From Nitrososphaerota archaeon (lineage in GTDB: Archaea > Thermoproteota > Nitrososphaeria > Nitrososphaerales > Gagatemarchaeaceae): 64,000 bases of DNA. Position numbers and translations under genes: made by a program. The stretch spans positions 1-64,000 of the forward strand of contig JAFMAD010000003.1 in assembly GCA_029785195.1 (NCBI GenBank), in the 5' to 3' direction. Under the pieces are notes generated by a model. The model had not been told where the DNA came from, searched no databases, and saw nothing but the letters and a program-made list of their open reading frames with translations. Shown here one piece after another: positions 32,987-42,260 of this stretch (its first letter is position 1; every line of letters begins with the position of its first letter).

Positions 32987-33541
32987 ACGCCGACGCCGGC
33001 CGCCGCCCGTCCGACCCTGGCCTCGGGCGATGAACACTACGTGCGAGAACTCACCCGCAAAGGCCCCGAGGCATGTCTTCACGGCGCCCGGCGAGCCCGG
33101 CATGCACGCGATTAGTTTTCCTCCCACGACGCCGGCCGCGGCCCTGGACAGGACCCCGGGCGCTCCAATCTCGTCGTAGCTCAGCCTCCGCAGGAGCTCG
33201 CCGAACCCGTCCAGCTCCTTCTCGAAGTACGGCCTGACCGACTCGATGGTGACGTCCCTGGGGGAGACGCCGGTCCCCCCGGTGAAAAGGAGGACGTCGT
33301 CCTTCCCAGACAGGAAGTCGTCCACCGCCCTCCTGATCATCGTCGCGTCGTCTGATATCAGGCTCCTTCCGCTCACCCTGTGCCCCGCCTTGCGGACCTC
33401 GGCGATGGCAGTGTCTCCGCCCTCGTCGGTGTATTCCTCCCCTGCCTCCTTCTTGGAAAACCTGCTGGAGCTGACCGTGACCACCCTGACGCTGACCTTT
33501 CCCCTCGCGTGGGCTCTGTGGTCTTCGTGGGGCTTCACCAC
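32969..33541 (-). CDS. moaB: Molybdenum cofactor biosynthesis protein MoaB
   Basis: 190 residues. VRVVTVSSSRFSKKEAGEEYTDEGG at the N terminus and LLFTGGTGVSPRDVTIESV are the MoaB/MogA adenylyltransferase motifs; KLIACMPGSPGAVKTCL is the third conserved block. It adenylates molybdopterin before Mo insertion. It ends within the MoeB-like gene on the other strand (18-nt overlap) and stands beside a molybdenum hydroxylase cluster. Confidence 0.93.
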   Translation of the reverse strand: MVKPHEDHRAHARGKVSVRVVTVSSSRFSKKEAGEEYTDEGGDTAIAEVRKAGHRVSGRSLISDDATMIRRAVDDFLSGKDDVLLFTGGTGVSPRDVTIESVRPYFEKELDGFGELLRRLSYDEIGAPGVLSRAAAGVVGGKLIACMPGSPGAVKTCLGAFAGEFSHVVFIARGQGRTGGGRRRRSVHGD

Positions 33542-33696
33542 GCCGCCGTCACCCCTCCCCCGCTGCCTGGGGGACGCCTGATTCCTCGGACCGCACGGTC
33601 TCGCTTGATCATCTGTCCAGTTATATCTGCTCTTCCGTCAGGCGCCCCTCCGCCCACGACCAGTCCAAGGCGGCCCGCGCCGCCGGGGAAGACGAG

Positions 33697-34557
33697 CTAG
33701 CCGCGGGGGCTTGCCGCTGGGACCCCGGACGCACCAGCCTTGGCAGGGACTTTCTTCTCGTATTTCTCCGCGACCACCTCGGCCATTATGCTGAGGGCTA
33801 TCTCTGCGGGGGTAACCGCGCCGATGTCCGCACCTGCCGGGGACCGCAGGGACGTGACGAACGCCTCCGCCACCCCTGACTTCCTCAGCGCAGCCCTGTC
33901 TTCCTCAGCCCTCTTGGTGCTCGCCACCAGGGCGACATACCTCGGCCTGAACTGCGACAGGGTCTGCAGGACCCGGACGTCCCTCTCGCCCTTGGTCAGC
34001 ACCACGACGGAGTCGGAAGGCGAGAGGTCGAGCTTCGACAGGTCGAATGAAGGGTCGCTGATCAGCCTGTCCGGCTCCTCGTTCAGCACCGGGCTGTGGT
34101 CGACGACCACCACCTCGAAGTCGAGCCCCTTGGCAAGCCTGACCAGGGCGTCCTCGATGTCGTCCTTGCCTCCCTGGCCGACCAGGACAAGCCTCTGAGC
34201 CGGGAGGAACGGCTCGATGTAGACCTCCATGGTACCACCGACCCTGGCCTCGACGTGAATCTCCTGCTCGGTCTGTGACCTCACAATCGGCCCGGCCGAG
34301 CCCTCGACCGCGTCGAGGTACACTTTGACCGTCCTAGGCGCCCCCGCCCTCATTGCCTTCTTTGCGTAGGACACGAGGGCGGAGTCAGGGAGCCACTCCA
34401 GGCCGCCGCAGACCACCTTCCCGACCCCAGAAACGATGGCCTTGGAGCCTGTCCCACCCGAGGACCTGCCTTCGGCCTTCACTACAGTGGCGACCACGAA
34501 GGGCTCCCCCTTCTCTGCCAGCGTCCCCATCGTCCTGGCGAACTCTGCCTGGCTCAA
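33697..34557 (-). CDS. XdhC/CoxI family maturation protein
   Basis: 286 residues from TTG. N-terminal XdhC domain (GEPFVVATVVKAEGRSSGGTGSKAIV, then VCGGLEW) and a C-terminal Rossmann domain (RLVLVGQGGKDDIEDALVRLAKGLDFEVVVVDHSP, DSVVVLTKGERD, and SPAGADIGAVTPAEIALSIMAE). XdhC proteins bind Moco, help its sulfuration and insert it into xanthine or CO dehydrogenase-type enzymes. The CoxL-M-S genes are next to it. TATA GTTATAAAA is 30 nt upstream. Confidence 0.93.
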   Translation of the reverse strand: MSQAEFARTMGTLAEKGEPFVVATVVKAEGRSSGGTGSKAIVSGVGKVVCGGLEWLPDSALVSYAKKAMRAGAPRTVKVYLDAVEGSAGPIVRSQTEQEIHVEARVGGTMEVYIEPFLPAQRLVLVGQGGKDDIEDALVRLAKGLDFEVVVVDHSPVLNEEPDRLISDPSFDLSKLDLSPSDSVVVLTKGERDVRVLQTLSQFRPRYVALVASTKRAEEDRAALRKSGVAEAFVTSLRSPAGADIGAVTPAEIALSIMAEVVAEKYEKKVPAKAGASGVPAASPRG

Positions 34558-34582
34558 TCCATCGTCGCCGGGCCTCTTCCGA

Positions 34583-34591
34583 TTTTATAAC
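34583..34591 (-). promoter_or_regulatory. TATA box of the XdhC gene
   Basis: GTTATAAAA on the minus strand, centred about 30 nt before the TTG start. Confidence 0.55.
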
Positions 34592-34690
34592 TATCGGGAG
34601 CCGTCGCACCGCGGGATGGATGGAGAATGCTTCTGACGGGGCCGCTCCGAGACCCTTACATCTACCGGCGCCGGGCTCTCCGCGGGAGGA

Positions 34691-35140
34691 ATGACGATGC
34701 ACTTCGAAGGGAACTTTGACGCCCGGGCGCCGCCCGCGAGGGTCTACTCCGCGCTGATGGACCCAAACGAGCTCTCAGCCTGCATGCCGGGGTTCCAGCG
34801 GGCGGACGTGAAGTCGCCGGGTGAGTTCACGGTGGTGGTGAAGGCAGGCGTCTCCTTCATCAGGGGAGACTTCACAATCAAGTTCAGCCTGGCAGAGGCC
34901 CGGGAACCGACCCACGCCAAGCTCCTGGGAAGAGGAGCGGGGATGGGGAGCGTCGTCGACATCGAGGCGACCATGGACATCTCAGAGGTCGCCGGGGGAG
35001 GGTCATCCATGAAGTGGTCCGCGGAGGCGAGGGTGGGGGGGAAGATCGCCTCGCTGGGGGAGCGCCTCCTGGAAGGCCAGGCTGAGAAGATAATCAGAGA
35101 GATGTTCGCGTGCCTCAGGGCGAAGTTCGACCAGGCTTAG
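34691..35140 (+). CDS. coxG: CoxG-like SRPBCC protein
   Basis: 149 residues. The START-like fold of CoxG: FEGNFDARAPPARVYSALMD, then LSACMPGFQ, a central GDFTIKFSLAEAREPTH and the C-terminal helix LLEGQAEKIIREMFACLRAKF. CoxG proteins anchor or mature the CO dehydrogenase. A GGAGG block stands 3 nt before this ATG and 9 nt before the second in-frame ATG (34697), which may be the true start. Confidence 0.9.
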   Translation: MTMHFEGNFDARAPPARVYSALMDPNELSACMPGFQRADVKSPGEFTVVVKAGVSFIRGDFTIKFSLAEAREPTHAKLLGRGAGMGSVVDIEATMDISEVAGGGSSMKWSAEARVGGKIASLGERLLEGQAEKIIREMFACLRAKFDQA

Positions 35141-35162
35141 GCGCGGCCCTGACAGTACGGGT

Positions 35163-35648
35163 CTAGGTCCTGCGTCTGCGTCGGGCCTTGGCTGCGTGCT
35201 TCACTGACTCGATGATCTTCTCGTAGCCGGTGCACCTGCAGATGTTGCCTGATATCGCGGTCCTGATGTCGTCCTCGGTAGGGTCTGGGTTCTCCTGTAG
35301 GAGGGCGTAGGCTGAGATCACCATCCCTGGGGTGCAGAATCCGCACTGCAGGCCGTGCTCGGCCACGAAGCCCTCTTGCACCGGGTCCAGCTTCCCATGG
35401 CCTCCAAGCCCTTCCACGGTCATCACCTTCCTCCCGTCTGCCTGTACGGCCAGCACGGTGCACGACTTCATCGCCTTATCGTCCAGGAGGACCGTACACG
35501 CCCCGCAGCTGGTGGTGTCGCACCCTATGTGGCTCCCGGTGAGGCCTAGGTTCTCTCTGAGAAAGTGCACGAGCAGCAGCCGTGGCTCAACGTCAGCCTC
35601 CCTCTTGACGCCGTTGACCTCCACCGCAATGTGGCTCGTCTGTGGCAT
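35163..35648 (-). CDS. coxS: Molybdenum hydroxylase [2Fe-2S] small subunit (CoxS)
   Basis: 161 residues. CDTTSCGACTVLLDD gives the plant-type [2Fe-2S] cluster, and CGFCTPGM with CRCTGY the second cluster; both full sets of cysteines are present. Electrons pass through it from the Mo site to FAD. Last gene of the CoxL-M-S unit, one base from CoxM. Confidence 0.95.
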   Translation of the reverse strand: MPQTSHIAVEVNGVKREADVEPRLLLVHFLRENLGLTGSHIGCDTTSCGACTVLLDDKAMKSCTVLAVQADGRKVMTVEGLGGHGKLDPVQEGFVAEHGLQCGFCTPGMVISAYALLQENPDPTEDDIRTAISGNICRCTGYEKIIESVKHAAKARRRRRT

Positions 35649-36527
35649 CTATGCCCCCCTCCTCGCCCGCTGGCTGGCCCTCTCCAGCCCCCTGGTCACG
35701 AGCAGCCGGATCAGGCCCCGCTTGTACTCCTCGGTGCCTCTGATGTCTGTCGTCGGCGACGACGCGTCGGCGGCAAGCTCTCCCGCTTCCTGGGCAGCCT
35801 TCCTGTCTGTGGCCCTCTTCCCGACCATGGCCGCTTCTGCTTTGGTCGCCTTCAGCGCGGTCGGACCTACGCCGGTGAGGCCTATCCCGACCCTGGCGTA
35901 CTCGGACTTCTTGTCAAGGCTGACCTGCACCGCGACGCCGGCGGTCGCGAAGTCTGCGACCTTCTGCTCCACCTTCAGGTAGACCCCTCCGCTGCGCGGG
36001 GGTGGCACCGGGAAGCGGGCCTCGGTGAGTATCTCATCCTGGGCCAGGGCTGTCGTGAACGTGCCGACGAAGAAGTCTTCGGCCCTGACCGACCGGTCCC
36101 CGGAGGGCCCGGTAGCGGCGAGCTCCCCTCCAGCCGCAAGCAGGACCGCGGGGAGGTCGTTGGAGGGGTCCCCGTGGGAAAGGTTGCCGCCGACGGTCCC
36201 GAGGTTGCGGACCAGCGGGTCTGCTATCGTAAGCGAGGCGTCATGGAGCGCCCCGTATCTCTTCTTCAGCAGGGCCGACCTGTTGAGGGTCGAAACCCTG
36301 GTCAGCGCTCCGACCCTGAGGAAGCCCCCCGACTCTCTGATGTAGTCGAGCCCGGTGACCCTGTTGATGTCTACCAGGAGGGATGGGGCCGCCAGGCGCA
36401 GCTTGAGGAGCGGGATCAGACTCTGACCCCCGGCGAGGACCTTCGCCTCGCCTCCCCTGCTCTTCAGGAGGTCGACGGCCTCCCGGACGCTCTTCGGGGC
36501 GGCATACTCGAACCTTGGCGGAATCAT
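35649..36527 (-). CDS. coxM: Molybdenum hydroxylase FAD subunit (CoxM)
   Basis: 292 residues. FAD motifs KVLAGGQSLIPLLKLRLA and the TVGGNLSHGDPSNDLPAVLLA block (the conserved T-I/V-GGN...P..D.P) are complete, followed by the CO_deh_flav_C domain. Overlaps the CoxL stop by four bases. Transfers electrons from the Fe-S clusters to an acceptor, perhaps quinone. Confidence 0.95.
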   Translation of the reverse strand: MIPPRFEYAAPKSVREAVDLLKSRGGEAKVLAGGQSLIPLLKLRLAAPSLLVDINRVTGLDYIRESGGFLRVGALTRVSTLNRSALLKKRYGALHDASLTIADPLVRNLGTVGGNLSHGDPSNDLPAVLLAAGGELAATGPSGDRSVRAEDFFVGTFTTALAQDEILTEARFPVPPPRSGGVYLKVEQKVADFATAGVAVQVSLDKKSEYARVGIGLTGVGPTALKATKAEAAMVGKRATDRKAAQEAGELAADASSPTTDIRGTEEYKRGLIRLLVTRGLERASQRARRGA

Positions 36528-38596
36528 CTCACACGTACCTCCTTGACTCCGGCCACGTCCGTGGCCCAGAGCTTCTCGGGCTCTATGGGGAGGGTGGTGA
36601 ACCTCCTCCCCAGGAGGACCTCGAGGGCGCGGGTGGCTGCCGGAGGGACCCCAATGGTCGGGCTCTCTCCTACACCCTTCGCACCGTGGGGGAGGGTGGA
36701 CCGGCTGGCTGCGGTCATCACGACAGACTTTGGCATCTCGGTGGCGTGGATGACCCCTGTGTCGGCGATGGACGCGGTCAGGAGCTGGCCGTCTTCGCTG
36801 TAGATCGCCTGTTCGTACATTATTTCCCCTATCCCTTGCGCTACCCCTCCCGTGATCTGGCTCTCCAGCATGAACGGGTTCAGGACCTTGCCCGCGTCGT
36901 AGAACGACACGACTTCGTCCACGACAGCGTTCCCCTCCTTCGTCAGGCGGGCGGACGCCATGTTTGCCCCGAGGGTGTTGAGGAGGTCCTTCGGCTTGAA
37001 GAACGCCTCGGCCTCGTACTCACCTTCGAGCAGACGGGCCGGCGAGTACTTCTTCCCAAGCTTTTTCTTGGCCGCCGCCTTCAGGCTCCTGCTGGCTTCA
37101 ACGATCGCCCCTCCGCCCAGTATGGCGGTCCTGCTCCCCCAGCTCCCCACCCCTCCGGAGATGGAGCGGGTGTCCGTGTGCTGGAAGTCTATCACGTCCT
37201 GGGGGATGCCGAGCTCCTCGCTGACCAGGCTCTTAGCGAAGACGTCATGCCTCTGGCCGTGGGAGCTCCCTCCCATCCACACCTTCACCCTCCCTCCTTT
37301 CACCGCCAGCTTGGCCGACTCGCCTCCGTAGGCGGCGGGGATCAGCATGAAGAACGAAAGGCCGACGTTCTCCTTCTTCTTGCGGCTCGAATACTTGAAC
37401 GCCCTCAGCGCCTTCATGAATAACTGCTTCGACGGCGGCGCCTCCATCCCGAGGGGGGACGTGGTCCTCCTGGAGGTGGCGTTCCTCAGCCTCACTTCGG
37501 CCGCGTCGACCCCTGTCTCGTCGGCGAGCCTGTCCATCATCCTCTCCATGAAGAAAGCAGCTTCCGGCCTCCCCGCCCCGCGGTATGGCCCCATGTTCAC
37601 CTTGTTGGTCAGGACCGCCTTCGCTGTGGCGTAGGCTCTCGGGACCGAGTATGGCCCGACGAGCTGCGATGCGATCCACCTTGCCGTCCACCCTCCGCCC
37701 CCCAGAGGGTATGCCCCCACGTCGACGAGGATGTCGGCCTTCAGCCCCTTCAGCTTCCCCTCCCTGTCGGCATAGACCTTCATCTTCCCTCTGACGCCCC
37801 GTCCCATGTTCGTGGACAAGATGTTCTCGTACCTTGTCTCTGACCACTTCACCGGTCTCTTGGTCTTCATCGCAGCGTAGGCTGCGACCACATACTCTGG
37901 GTATATCCCTCCCTTGGACCCGAACCCCCCGCCCGTGTCCATCTGCACCACCCTGACCGACTCCTCCTTCAGCCCGAGGGAGCTCGCGAGGCCCTCGCGC
38001 CAGGAGAATGGGGACTGGGTCGAAGCGTAGACGGTAAGGTTGGAGCCGTCGTACACCGCCACCATCCCTTTGGTCTCCATCGGGTTGGGAGAGATCCTCG
38101 TCATCCTCAGCGTCTCCTCTATCTCTATGGGCGCCTTCACCTCGAATTCCTTCCCCAGCTCGGCGGCGGCGACGAGGTTGTTCTCCATCCCCGGATGGAT
38201 CGGCTCAGAAGCCAGAGCCTTCTCGGGGTCTATCACCGGCCTGAGCGGCTCGTACTGCACGTCCACTTCCTCAGCCTTGTCAGCTGCATCGTATCTGTCC
38301 AGTCCGAGGACCGCGGCGACCGGCTGACCCACGTAATTGACGTAGCTCGCCGACAGCGCGGGGAAAGAAACGGCAGACTTCCCTCCCGCGTCTTCGCCGA
38401 CCGACTCCATTGTGGCCTTCAGCTCGTTCCCTGTGATCCCTCCGCTCACCGAGAGGACGCGCGCTCTCGCGTACGGGCTCCTCACCACGTGAAGGTGGAG
38501 CATGCCTTCGAGCTTGATGTCGTCGACGTACTTGCCCGTCCCCCGCACGAAGCGGACGTCAGGGTCCTGCTCTTCACCCTCGAAAGTGACTTCCAA
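36524..38596 (-). CDS. Molybdenum hydroxylase large subunit, form II CoxL-like
   Basis: 690 residues from TTG. N-terminal FVRGTGKYVDD and VNYVGQPVAAVLG, Moco motifs GGGFGSKGG and the catalytic glutamate in GAKGVGESPTIG. The active-site loop is PYRGAGR (residues 337-343); form I CO dehydrogenases have AYxCSFR with the copper-binding Cys. The enzyme is therefore form II-like, and its substrate could be CO or an aldehyde, purine or other hydroxylated compound. Order L-M-S with XdhC and CoxG nearby is typical of a complete unit. TATA AATTTAATT about 36 nt upstream. Confidence 0.9.
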   Translation of the reverse strand: MEVTFEGEEQDPDVRFVRGTGKYVDDIKLEGMLHLHVVRSPYARARVLSVSGGITGNELKATMESVGEDAGGKSAVSFPALSASYVNYVGQPVAAVLGLDRYDAADKAEEVDVQYEPLRPVIDPEKALASEPIHPGMENNLVAAAELGKEFEVKAPIEIEETLRMTRISPNPMETKGMVAVYDGSNLTVYASTQSPFSWREGLASSLGLKEESVRVVQMDTGGGFGSKGGIYPEYVVAAYAAMKTKRPVKWSETRYENILSTNMGRGVRGKMKVYADREGKLKGLKADILVDVGAYPLGGGGWTARWIASQLVGPYSVPRAYATAKAVLTNKVNMGPYRGAGRPEAAFFMERMMDRLADETGVDAAEVRLRNATSRRTTSPLGMEAPPSKQLFMKALRAFKYSSRKKKENVGLSFFMLIPAAYGGESAKLAVKGGRVKVWMGGSSHGQRHDVFAKSLVSEELGIPQDVIDFQHTDTRSISGGVGSWGSRTAILGGGAIVEASRSLKAAAKKKLGKKYSPARLLEGEYEAEAFFKPKDLLNTLGANMASARLTKEGNAVVDEVVSFYDAGKVLNPFMLESQITGGVAQGIGEIMYEQAIYSEDGQLLTASIADTGVIHATEMPKSVVMTAASRSTLPHGAKGVGESPTIGVPPAATRALEVLLGRRFTTLPIEPEKLWATDVAGVKEVRVR

Positions 38597-38627
38597 GTCT
38601 TCCCCATCTGCGCCGAAACCCAGGAGG

Positions 38628-38636
38628 AATTAAATT
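38628..38636 (-). promoter_or_regulatory. TATA box of the CoxL-M-S unit
   Basis: AATTTAATT on the minus strand, predicting a transcript start about 10 nt before the TTG of CoxL. Confidence 0.5.
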
Positions 38637-38717
38637 TTCGGAAGGAGGTCCCACCCCGTCCCCCTTCGTCACCCGGGGAGCGACCCGCGTTTCGCCTTCG
38701 CGGTGATGCGCCCCGGA

Positions 38718-40148
38718 CTAGCCGACCTCGATGGTGTATGCGACCGACCTGACTATCGGTCCCCCCGCCCTCTTCGGGCCTTCAAGGAGCCTGAGGGAGT
38801 AGCGCCCGGCCTCGACCGCCTGGAAGGTGAACCTTCTCACCTCGTGCCCGGCCCCCGTCTTCTCCTCAACCTCGGTCAGGAGCGTCACCCCCTGAGGTGC
38901 TTCGACCCACCAGGTGAGCCCGGGGTCGACTGTCTGTTCGATGACGAAATCCATCCCCTTCTCCACCGTGAACGAGATCTTCTGGCTGGGTGTCAACCCT
39001 GCCCTCACTTCTCTCGCCTCCGTCACCTTGATGACGTCGCTCCTGGTGATCAGGCCGACCAAGGTGCTCCCGTCCCCCCCGACCACGAATATCCTCCCCA
39101 CCCGGTTCCTGTTCATGAGCTCCACCACCCTCGACGCGGAGTCTGAGTCCCCGACCGTGAGCAGCTTCTCGCGCCCCGTCATCGCCTCCTCGACCTTCAC
39201 CTCCGGCCATCTCTCCCTCTTGACCCGCCTCAGATCGTCCATGGTGATGCACCCAACGAACTTCCCCATCGAGACGACCGGGAACCCGTTATGCTTGAGT
39301 ATCAGCACCCTCTGGGAGACCTCCTCGAGCGTCATCTCAGGGGTGACGGAGTCTATCTTCGTCGTCATCATGTCCCCGGCCCTAGTCCCCCTGAGGCTCT
39401 CGCTCAGCGCCGTCTGGTACAGCTCCAGCTGCCCCCCGGACGACACGAACCAGCCGATCATGAACAGCCAGACACCCGTCACAATGTCGACGAAGATGAT
39501 GAGGAGCGCCCCCGCAACCATCATGACGTACGCGAACCCCCTCCCCACGACGGCGGCAGTCTTCGTCGAGCTTAGGAGGTCCCCTCTCCTCCTCCAGACG
39601 AGGGAGCGGAGTATCCTCCCTCCGTCCATGGGGAACGCGGGGAGGAGGTTGAAGACGGCCACGACCCCGTTCACAAAGGCGGTGTACTCGAGGGGGGCCT
39701 GGACCAGAGGAGGCGCTCCGACGTCGACAGAGACCTGCCAGAAGAGGGCGAAGACAGCCGTCAGGGCGACCGACGCGAGGGGACCCGCCGCCGCCATCTT
39801 CAGCTCCAGGGCCGGGTTGCTGGGCTCTCCTTCAATCTCCGAGACCCCGCCGAGCAGATAGAGTGTTATCCTCCTGATCTTCAGCCCGTTGTTCTTGGCG
39901 ACGACGGAGTGCGCCAACTCGTGCGCCAGTACGGACGCTATGAGGAGGGCGGCCGAAAGGAACCCTATCGCCTGGTATGCCCAGACGGCTAGTCCGGGGT
40001 ACTCCGCGGGCATCAGGATGTCCCCCACGCTCCACGCGATGAGGACGAATATCACGAACAGGGAGTAGTCCAGAGAAATGGGGATGCCGGCTATCTTCCC
40101 GACCCTGATCGCCACGCCTCTCCCCCTGTATCGCGCCTTGAAATGCAT
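38718..40148 (-). CDS. Site-2 protease-like M50 metalloprotease with CBS and chagasin-like domains
   Basis: 476 residues. The membrane part (1-235) has HELAH at 76-80 and LLPAFPMDGG at 169-177, the zinc ligands of site-2 proteases of the CBS-fused type. Two CBS modules follow (about 255-375; TTKIDSVTPEMTLEEV, MTGREKLLTVGDSD). The final 90 residues (VEKGMDFVIEQTVDPGLTWW, then GAGHEVRRFTFQAVEAGRYS and RAGGPIVRSVAYTIEVG) resemble the chagasin/I42 peptidase-inhibitor beta fold, an unusual addition. It cleaves membrane proteins; substrate unknown. Confidence 0.88.
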   Translation of the reverse strand: MHFKARYRGRGVAIRVGKIAGIPISLDYSLFVIFVLIAWSVGDILMPAEYPGLAVWAYQAIGFLSAALLIASVLAHELAHSVVAKNNGLKIRRITLYLLGGVSEIEGEPSNPALELKMAAAGPLASVALTAVFALFWQVSVDVGAPPLVQAPLEYTAFVNGVVAVFNLLPAFPMDGGRILRSLVWRRRGDLLSSTKTAAVVGRGFAYVMMVAGALLIIFVDIVTGVWLFMIGWFVSSGGQLELYQTALSESLRGTRAGDMMTTKIDSVTPEMTLEEVSQRVLILKHNGFPVVSMGKFVGCITMDDLRRVKRERWPEVKVEEAMTGREKLLTVGDSDSASRVVELMNRNRVGRIFVVGGDGSTLVGLITRSDVIKVTEAREVRAGLTPSQKISFTVEKGMDFVIEQTVDPGLTWWVEAPQGVTLLTEVEEKTGAGHEVRRFTFQAVEAGRYSLRLLEGPKRAGGPIVRSVAYTIEVG

Positions 40149-40525
40149 CCCCTAACGGCGGAGCGCCCAAAGCGGAGGGGCTCGCCACGGACGCCCCTCG
40201 TTTGGACGGACCGGGGAGTCAGCCAGGCCTTGCCTGCCAGGCCCCCTGACGCCGCCCTACAGGACATATCGCTCGGCACCCCTCCCGTCCCAGCGCACGC
40301 GACATGGACGACGTCCTGAAGGGGGAGAGCCTCCTCCCCGCGGAGTTGCGGTCTGCTCCAGCGCCACGCCCGCTGAATCTGGGGCTCAAAGATACGGTTC
40401 GGCCGAGTGGTCAGGCGCCAGGGCGGGACTGACCGGGGGCGTCTCCCCCGCCCTGTGGGGCCCGCCCCCCGATTGGCGCGTTTCAGCGAAGCATAAGTAT
40501 CTCGGGCGCGAGGTCCGGCACAGCC
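40149..40525. other. Divergent intergenic region, no gene seen
   Basis: No ORF with host-like codon use beyond antisense shadows of the flanking genes. The GCATAAGTAT at 40491-40500 is a TATA element about 29 nt before the peptidase start. Confidence 0.5.
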
Positions 40526-42253
40526 GTGGCGTTCGACTACGAGAAGCTTCCGAAGGAGTTCAAGCGGGAGTACGTCCCTGTCGGCATCAGGTTCGACTGG
40601 GACGACATATCGAAGGTGTTCGACGAGCTCTCCTCGAGGGTGATCGCCGGCCCGTCCGGGCTCGAGAGGTGGATACTCGACTGGTCTGAGTTCGACGCCT
40701 ACCTGTACGAGCAGAGGGCGATACGATACATCAACAGCACGAGGCAGACCGACAACCCCGAGTTCACGAAGGCATACGAAGACTACGTGGAGGGGATCGA
40801 GCCGAAGATCAAGGTCGCGTCGTTCGGGCTGCTGAAAAAATACGTGGCTTCGCAGTTCAGGGAGGCTCTCCCTCCCTCGCATGCCGCCGACGACAGGCGC
40901 CGGGAGGCGGCGGTCAGGACGTTCCGGGTCGAGAACGTGGAGCTTGAGAAACAGGACTCTGCCCTCTCCCAAAAGTATCAGCGGACGATGGGGGGGATGA
41001 CTGTAGAGTATCGAGGACAGGAGCGGACGCTCCAGCAGATGGCGAAATTCCTCGAAGAGACTGACAGGGGGGTCAGGGAGGAGGCCTGGCGCCTGGCGAA
41101 CGGGAGGGCCGCCAGGGACAGGGGGGTCCTGGACGACCTCTATACTCGCATGGTGGAGCTTCGCGACGACGTGGCCAAGAACGCAGGGTACGACAACTTC
41201 GAAGACTATACATTCGTAAAGAAGTGCAGGTTCGACTACACCCCTGCCGACTGCGTCAGCTTCCACGAGGCGGTCGAAGAGCACATCGTTCCGCTCAGCA
41301 GGGAGATAGACAGAGTGAGGGAGGAGAAGATGGGGGTAGGGACGCTCAGGCCCTGGGACCTCAACGTCGACCCCGACGGGTTGGCTCCTCTCTCCCCGTT
41401 CACAGACATCGACGGTCTCGTCGCGGGGGCCAAGAAGGTGGTGGCCGGGGTCGACGCTGAGCTGTCAGGCTACTTCGATACGATGGCGAGGCTCGAGCTC
41501 CTCGACCTGGACAGCAGGAAGGGGAAGGCCCCCGGAGGGTACCAGGACGAGTTCGCGGAGAAGAGGCTCCCGTTCATCTTCATGAACGCCGCGAAGCGGG
41601 ACGGCGACGTGAGGACCCTGCTACACGAGGCGGGACACAGCTTTCATACCTTCCTGATGCGGAAGGGCGGGCTCCCATTCTTCAACGCCGGCGAGAGCCT
41701 TCCGCTCGAGTTCGCCGAGGTCGCTTCGATGTCGATGGAGGTGATATCCGGGGAGCACTACAGAGGGGTGTTCTATGACGAGGAGGAGGCCCGGAGGTCC
41801 AACTGGTGGGAGGCGGCGGGCAACATCAAGCTGTTCGCCTGGGTCGCCACCATAGACTCCTTCCAGCACTGGGTCTACAACCACCCAAGACACTCCCCTG
41901 AGGAGCGCACCGCCGCTTGGCTCGCGACCTTGGACAGGTTCTGCGGAAGGGAGAGCTACGAGGGGATCGAGGAGGCTAGGGAGTGCCGATGGCAGCGGCA
42001 GCTCCATCTCTATGAGGCGCCTTTCTACTACATAGAGTACGGCATCGCCTTGACAGGCGCGCTGGGGGTCTGGGCGCGATATCGGAAGGACAGGCGGGAT
42101 GCGATAGAGGCGTACAAGAGGGCGCTCTCGCTCGGGGCGTCGAAGCCCCTCCCTGAGCTCTTCGAAGCTGCGGGGGTCGAGTGGGGGTTCGGGGCTCGGG
42201 CCGTAAGCAGGTGCGCCGACGAGCTCCGCTCTGCCATCAGGGAGTACGGCTGA
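40526..42253 (+). CDS. M3 family oligoendopeptidase (PepF-like)
   Basis: 575 residues from GTG. The zinc motif HEAGHSFHTF (His367, Glu368, His371) and a downstream ESLPLEFAEVASMSME with the third ligand Glu are the M3 signature; the helical N-terminal half and the KKCRFDYTPADCVSFHEAVEEHIVPL block match the PepF branch. A cytoplasmic enzyme cutting short peptides. Eight bases precede the next gene. No signal peptide. Confidence 0.93.
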   Translation: MAFDYEKLPKEFKREYVPVGIRFDWDDISKVFDELSSRVIAGPSGLERWILDWSEFDAYLYEQRAIRYINSTRQTDNPEFTKAYEDYVEGIEPKIKVASFGLLKKYVASQFREALPPSHAADDRRREAAVRTFRVENVELEKQDSALSQKYQRTMGGMTVEYRGQERTLQQMAKFLEETDRGVREEAWRLANGRAARDRGVLDDLYTRMVELRDDVAKNAGYDNFEDYTFVKKCRFDYTPADCVSFHEAVEEHIVPLSREIDRVREEKMGVGTLRPWDLNVDPDGLAPLSPFTDIDGLVAGAKKVVAGVDAELSGYFDTMARLELLDLDSRKGKAPGGYQDEFAEKRLPFIFMNAAKRDGDVRTLLHEAGHSFHTFLMRKGGLPFFNAGESLPLEFAEVASMSMEVISGEHYRGVFYDEEEARRSNWWEAAGNIKLFAWVATIDSFQHWVYNHPRHSPEERTAAWLATLDRFCGRESYEGIEEARECRWQRQLHLYEAPFYYIEYGIALTGALGVWARYRKDRRDAIEAYKRALSLGASKPLPELFEAAGVEWGFGARAVSRCADELRSAIREYG

Positions 42254-42260
42254 GCCAGAG

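Noticed and set aside
40091-41284. Long antisense ORF of 397 codons opposite the M3 peptidase
   Set aside because: Proline/arginine-rich translation typical of an antisense frame in a GC-rich gene; the peptidase on the plus strand is unambiguous.
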